Assembly (NCBI GenBank): GCA_021157665.1
Contig: JAGGWE010000057.1
Location: forward strand, 1-5,721
Reading direction: 5' to 3'
DNA length: 5,721 bases
Origin: Sulfurimonas sp.
Lineage (GTDB): Bacteria > Campylobacterota > Campylobacteria > Campylobacterales > Sulfurimonadaceae
The notes below the pieces were generated by a model, which was not told the DNA's origin, did no database searches, and saw nothing but the letters and a program-made list of their open reading frames with translations. Positions 5,572 through 5,721 of the stretch are shown here, piece by piece. Position 1 is the first letter of the stretch, and the number at the start of each line of letters is the position of its first letter. Made by a program: the position numbers and the translations under genes.

Positions 5572-5721
5572 CTTTATTGTTAAGATTATACTTACTTTAA
5601 TATTTTCAACAATCATGCTCGCTAATGAAAATTGGATAAAAATAGAGCCAATCAACAAAGCTCAAACTCCAAGGTCAAATATTAAATTAGATGTTAATTT
5701 ATCTCAAATTGAACCTGTAAA
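5561..5721 (+). CDS. Hypothetical secreted protein, 5' part (runs off the window)
   Basis: The frame opens at TTG 5561 (GAAGG at 5547-5551, about nine bases upstream, is a good ribosome site). It runs 53 codons to the window edge. The N-terminus has a short basic part (K8), a hydrophobic stretch IILTLIFSTIML (9-20) and Ala21-Asn22, which looks like a Sec signal peptide with possible cleavage after Ala21; there is no lipobox Cys. The mature part begins ENWIKIEP and continues with polar, Asn/Lys/Gln-rich sequence (LDVNLSQIEPV). I recognise no domain. An ATG at codon 19 would remove most of the signal, so TTG is preferred. It overlaps the upstream fragment by 11 bases. It is likely periplasmic or exported; function unknown. 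Confidence 0.55.
   Translation, partial: MGNSFIVKIILTLIFSTIMLANENWIKIEPINKAQTPRSNIKLDVNLSQIEPV

Noticed and set aside
1..5721. A new defence, CRISPR, toxin-antitoxin or other undescribed system
   Set aside because: No direct repeat array, no paired small genes and no nuclease or effector domains beyond a dead yaeQ fragment; the window is a metabolic operon flanked by housekeeping and decayed genes.

Overview
The window is AT-rich DNA that most likely comes from a Campylobacterota (Epsilonproteobacteria) chromosome, in the neighbourhood of Sulfurimonas or Arcobacter-like lineages. The grounds are protein style (Lys/Ile/Asn-rich), a pta-ackA gene order, and a promoter with a T-run plus extended -10 and no clear -35. 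This placement is by family resemblance; no search was run.

Left part (1-1500). The 5' part of an ABC-F ATPase gene of the YbiT type runs leftward off the window. A short AT-rich divergent promoter region follows, then a short rightward gene that reads as the N-terminal two thirds of a GNAT acetyltransferase. That gene has lost its acetyl-CoA loop and C-terminus. It meets, tail to tail with a 4-bp overlap, a leftward YchJ-like SEC-C protein that lacks the usual N-terminal zinc motif.

Middle (1483-4647). A clear extended -10 promoter and a good ribosome binding site precede pta (full-length, three-domain phosphate acetyltransferase). Its stop overlaps the start of ackA (acetate kinase) in an ATGA junction. 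Together they interconvert acetyl-CoA and acetate through acetyl phosphate, making or using ATP. AckA keeps all recognisable catalytic residues but is unusually short, with two shortened regions.

Right part (4648-5721). About 20 bp after ackA the sequence becomes a patchwork of broken genes. First comes a decayed, 3'-truncated insertion sequence encoding a zinc-ribbon IS256-like transposase with frameshifts and an in-frame stop. Next is the 3' end of an unrecognised gene, followed by the first ~32 codons of yaeQ. Then comes the 3' end of another unrecognised gene, overlapping the start of a small secreted protein that runs off the window. I read this as a recombination scar in which a ~360-bp fragment is wedged between an IS remnant and an otherwise normal operon end.

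I found no tRNA, rRNA, CRISPR array, riboswitch or convincing intrinsic terminator. Nothing here amounts to a new biological system. The most informative points are the scar, the disabled GNAT protein, the compact AckA and the YchJ variant.
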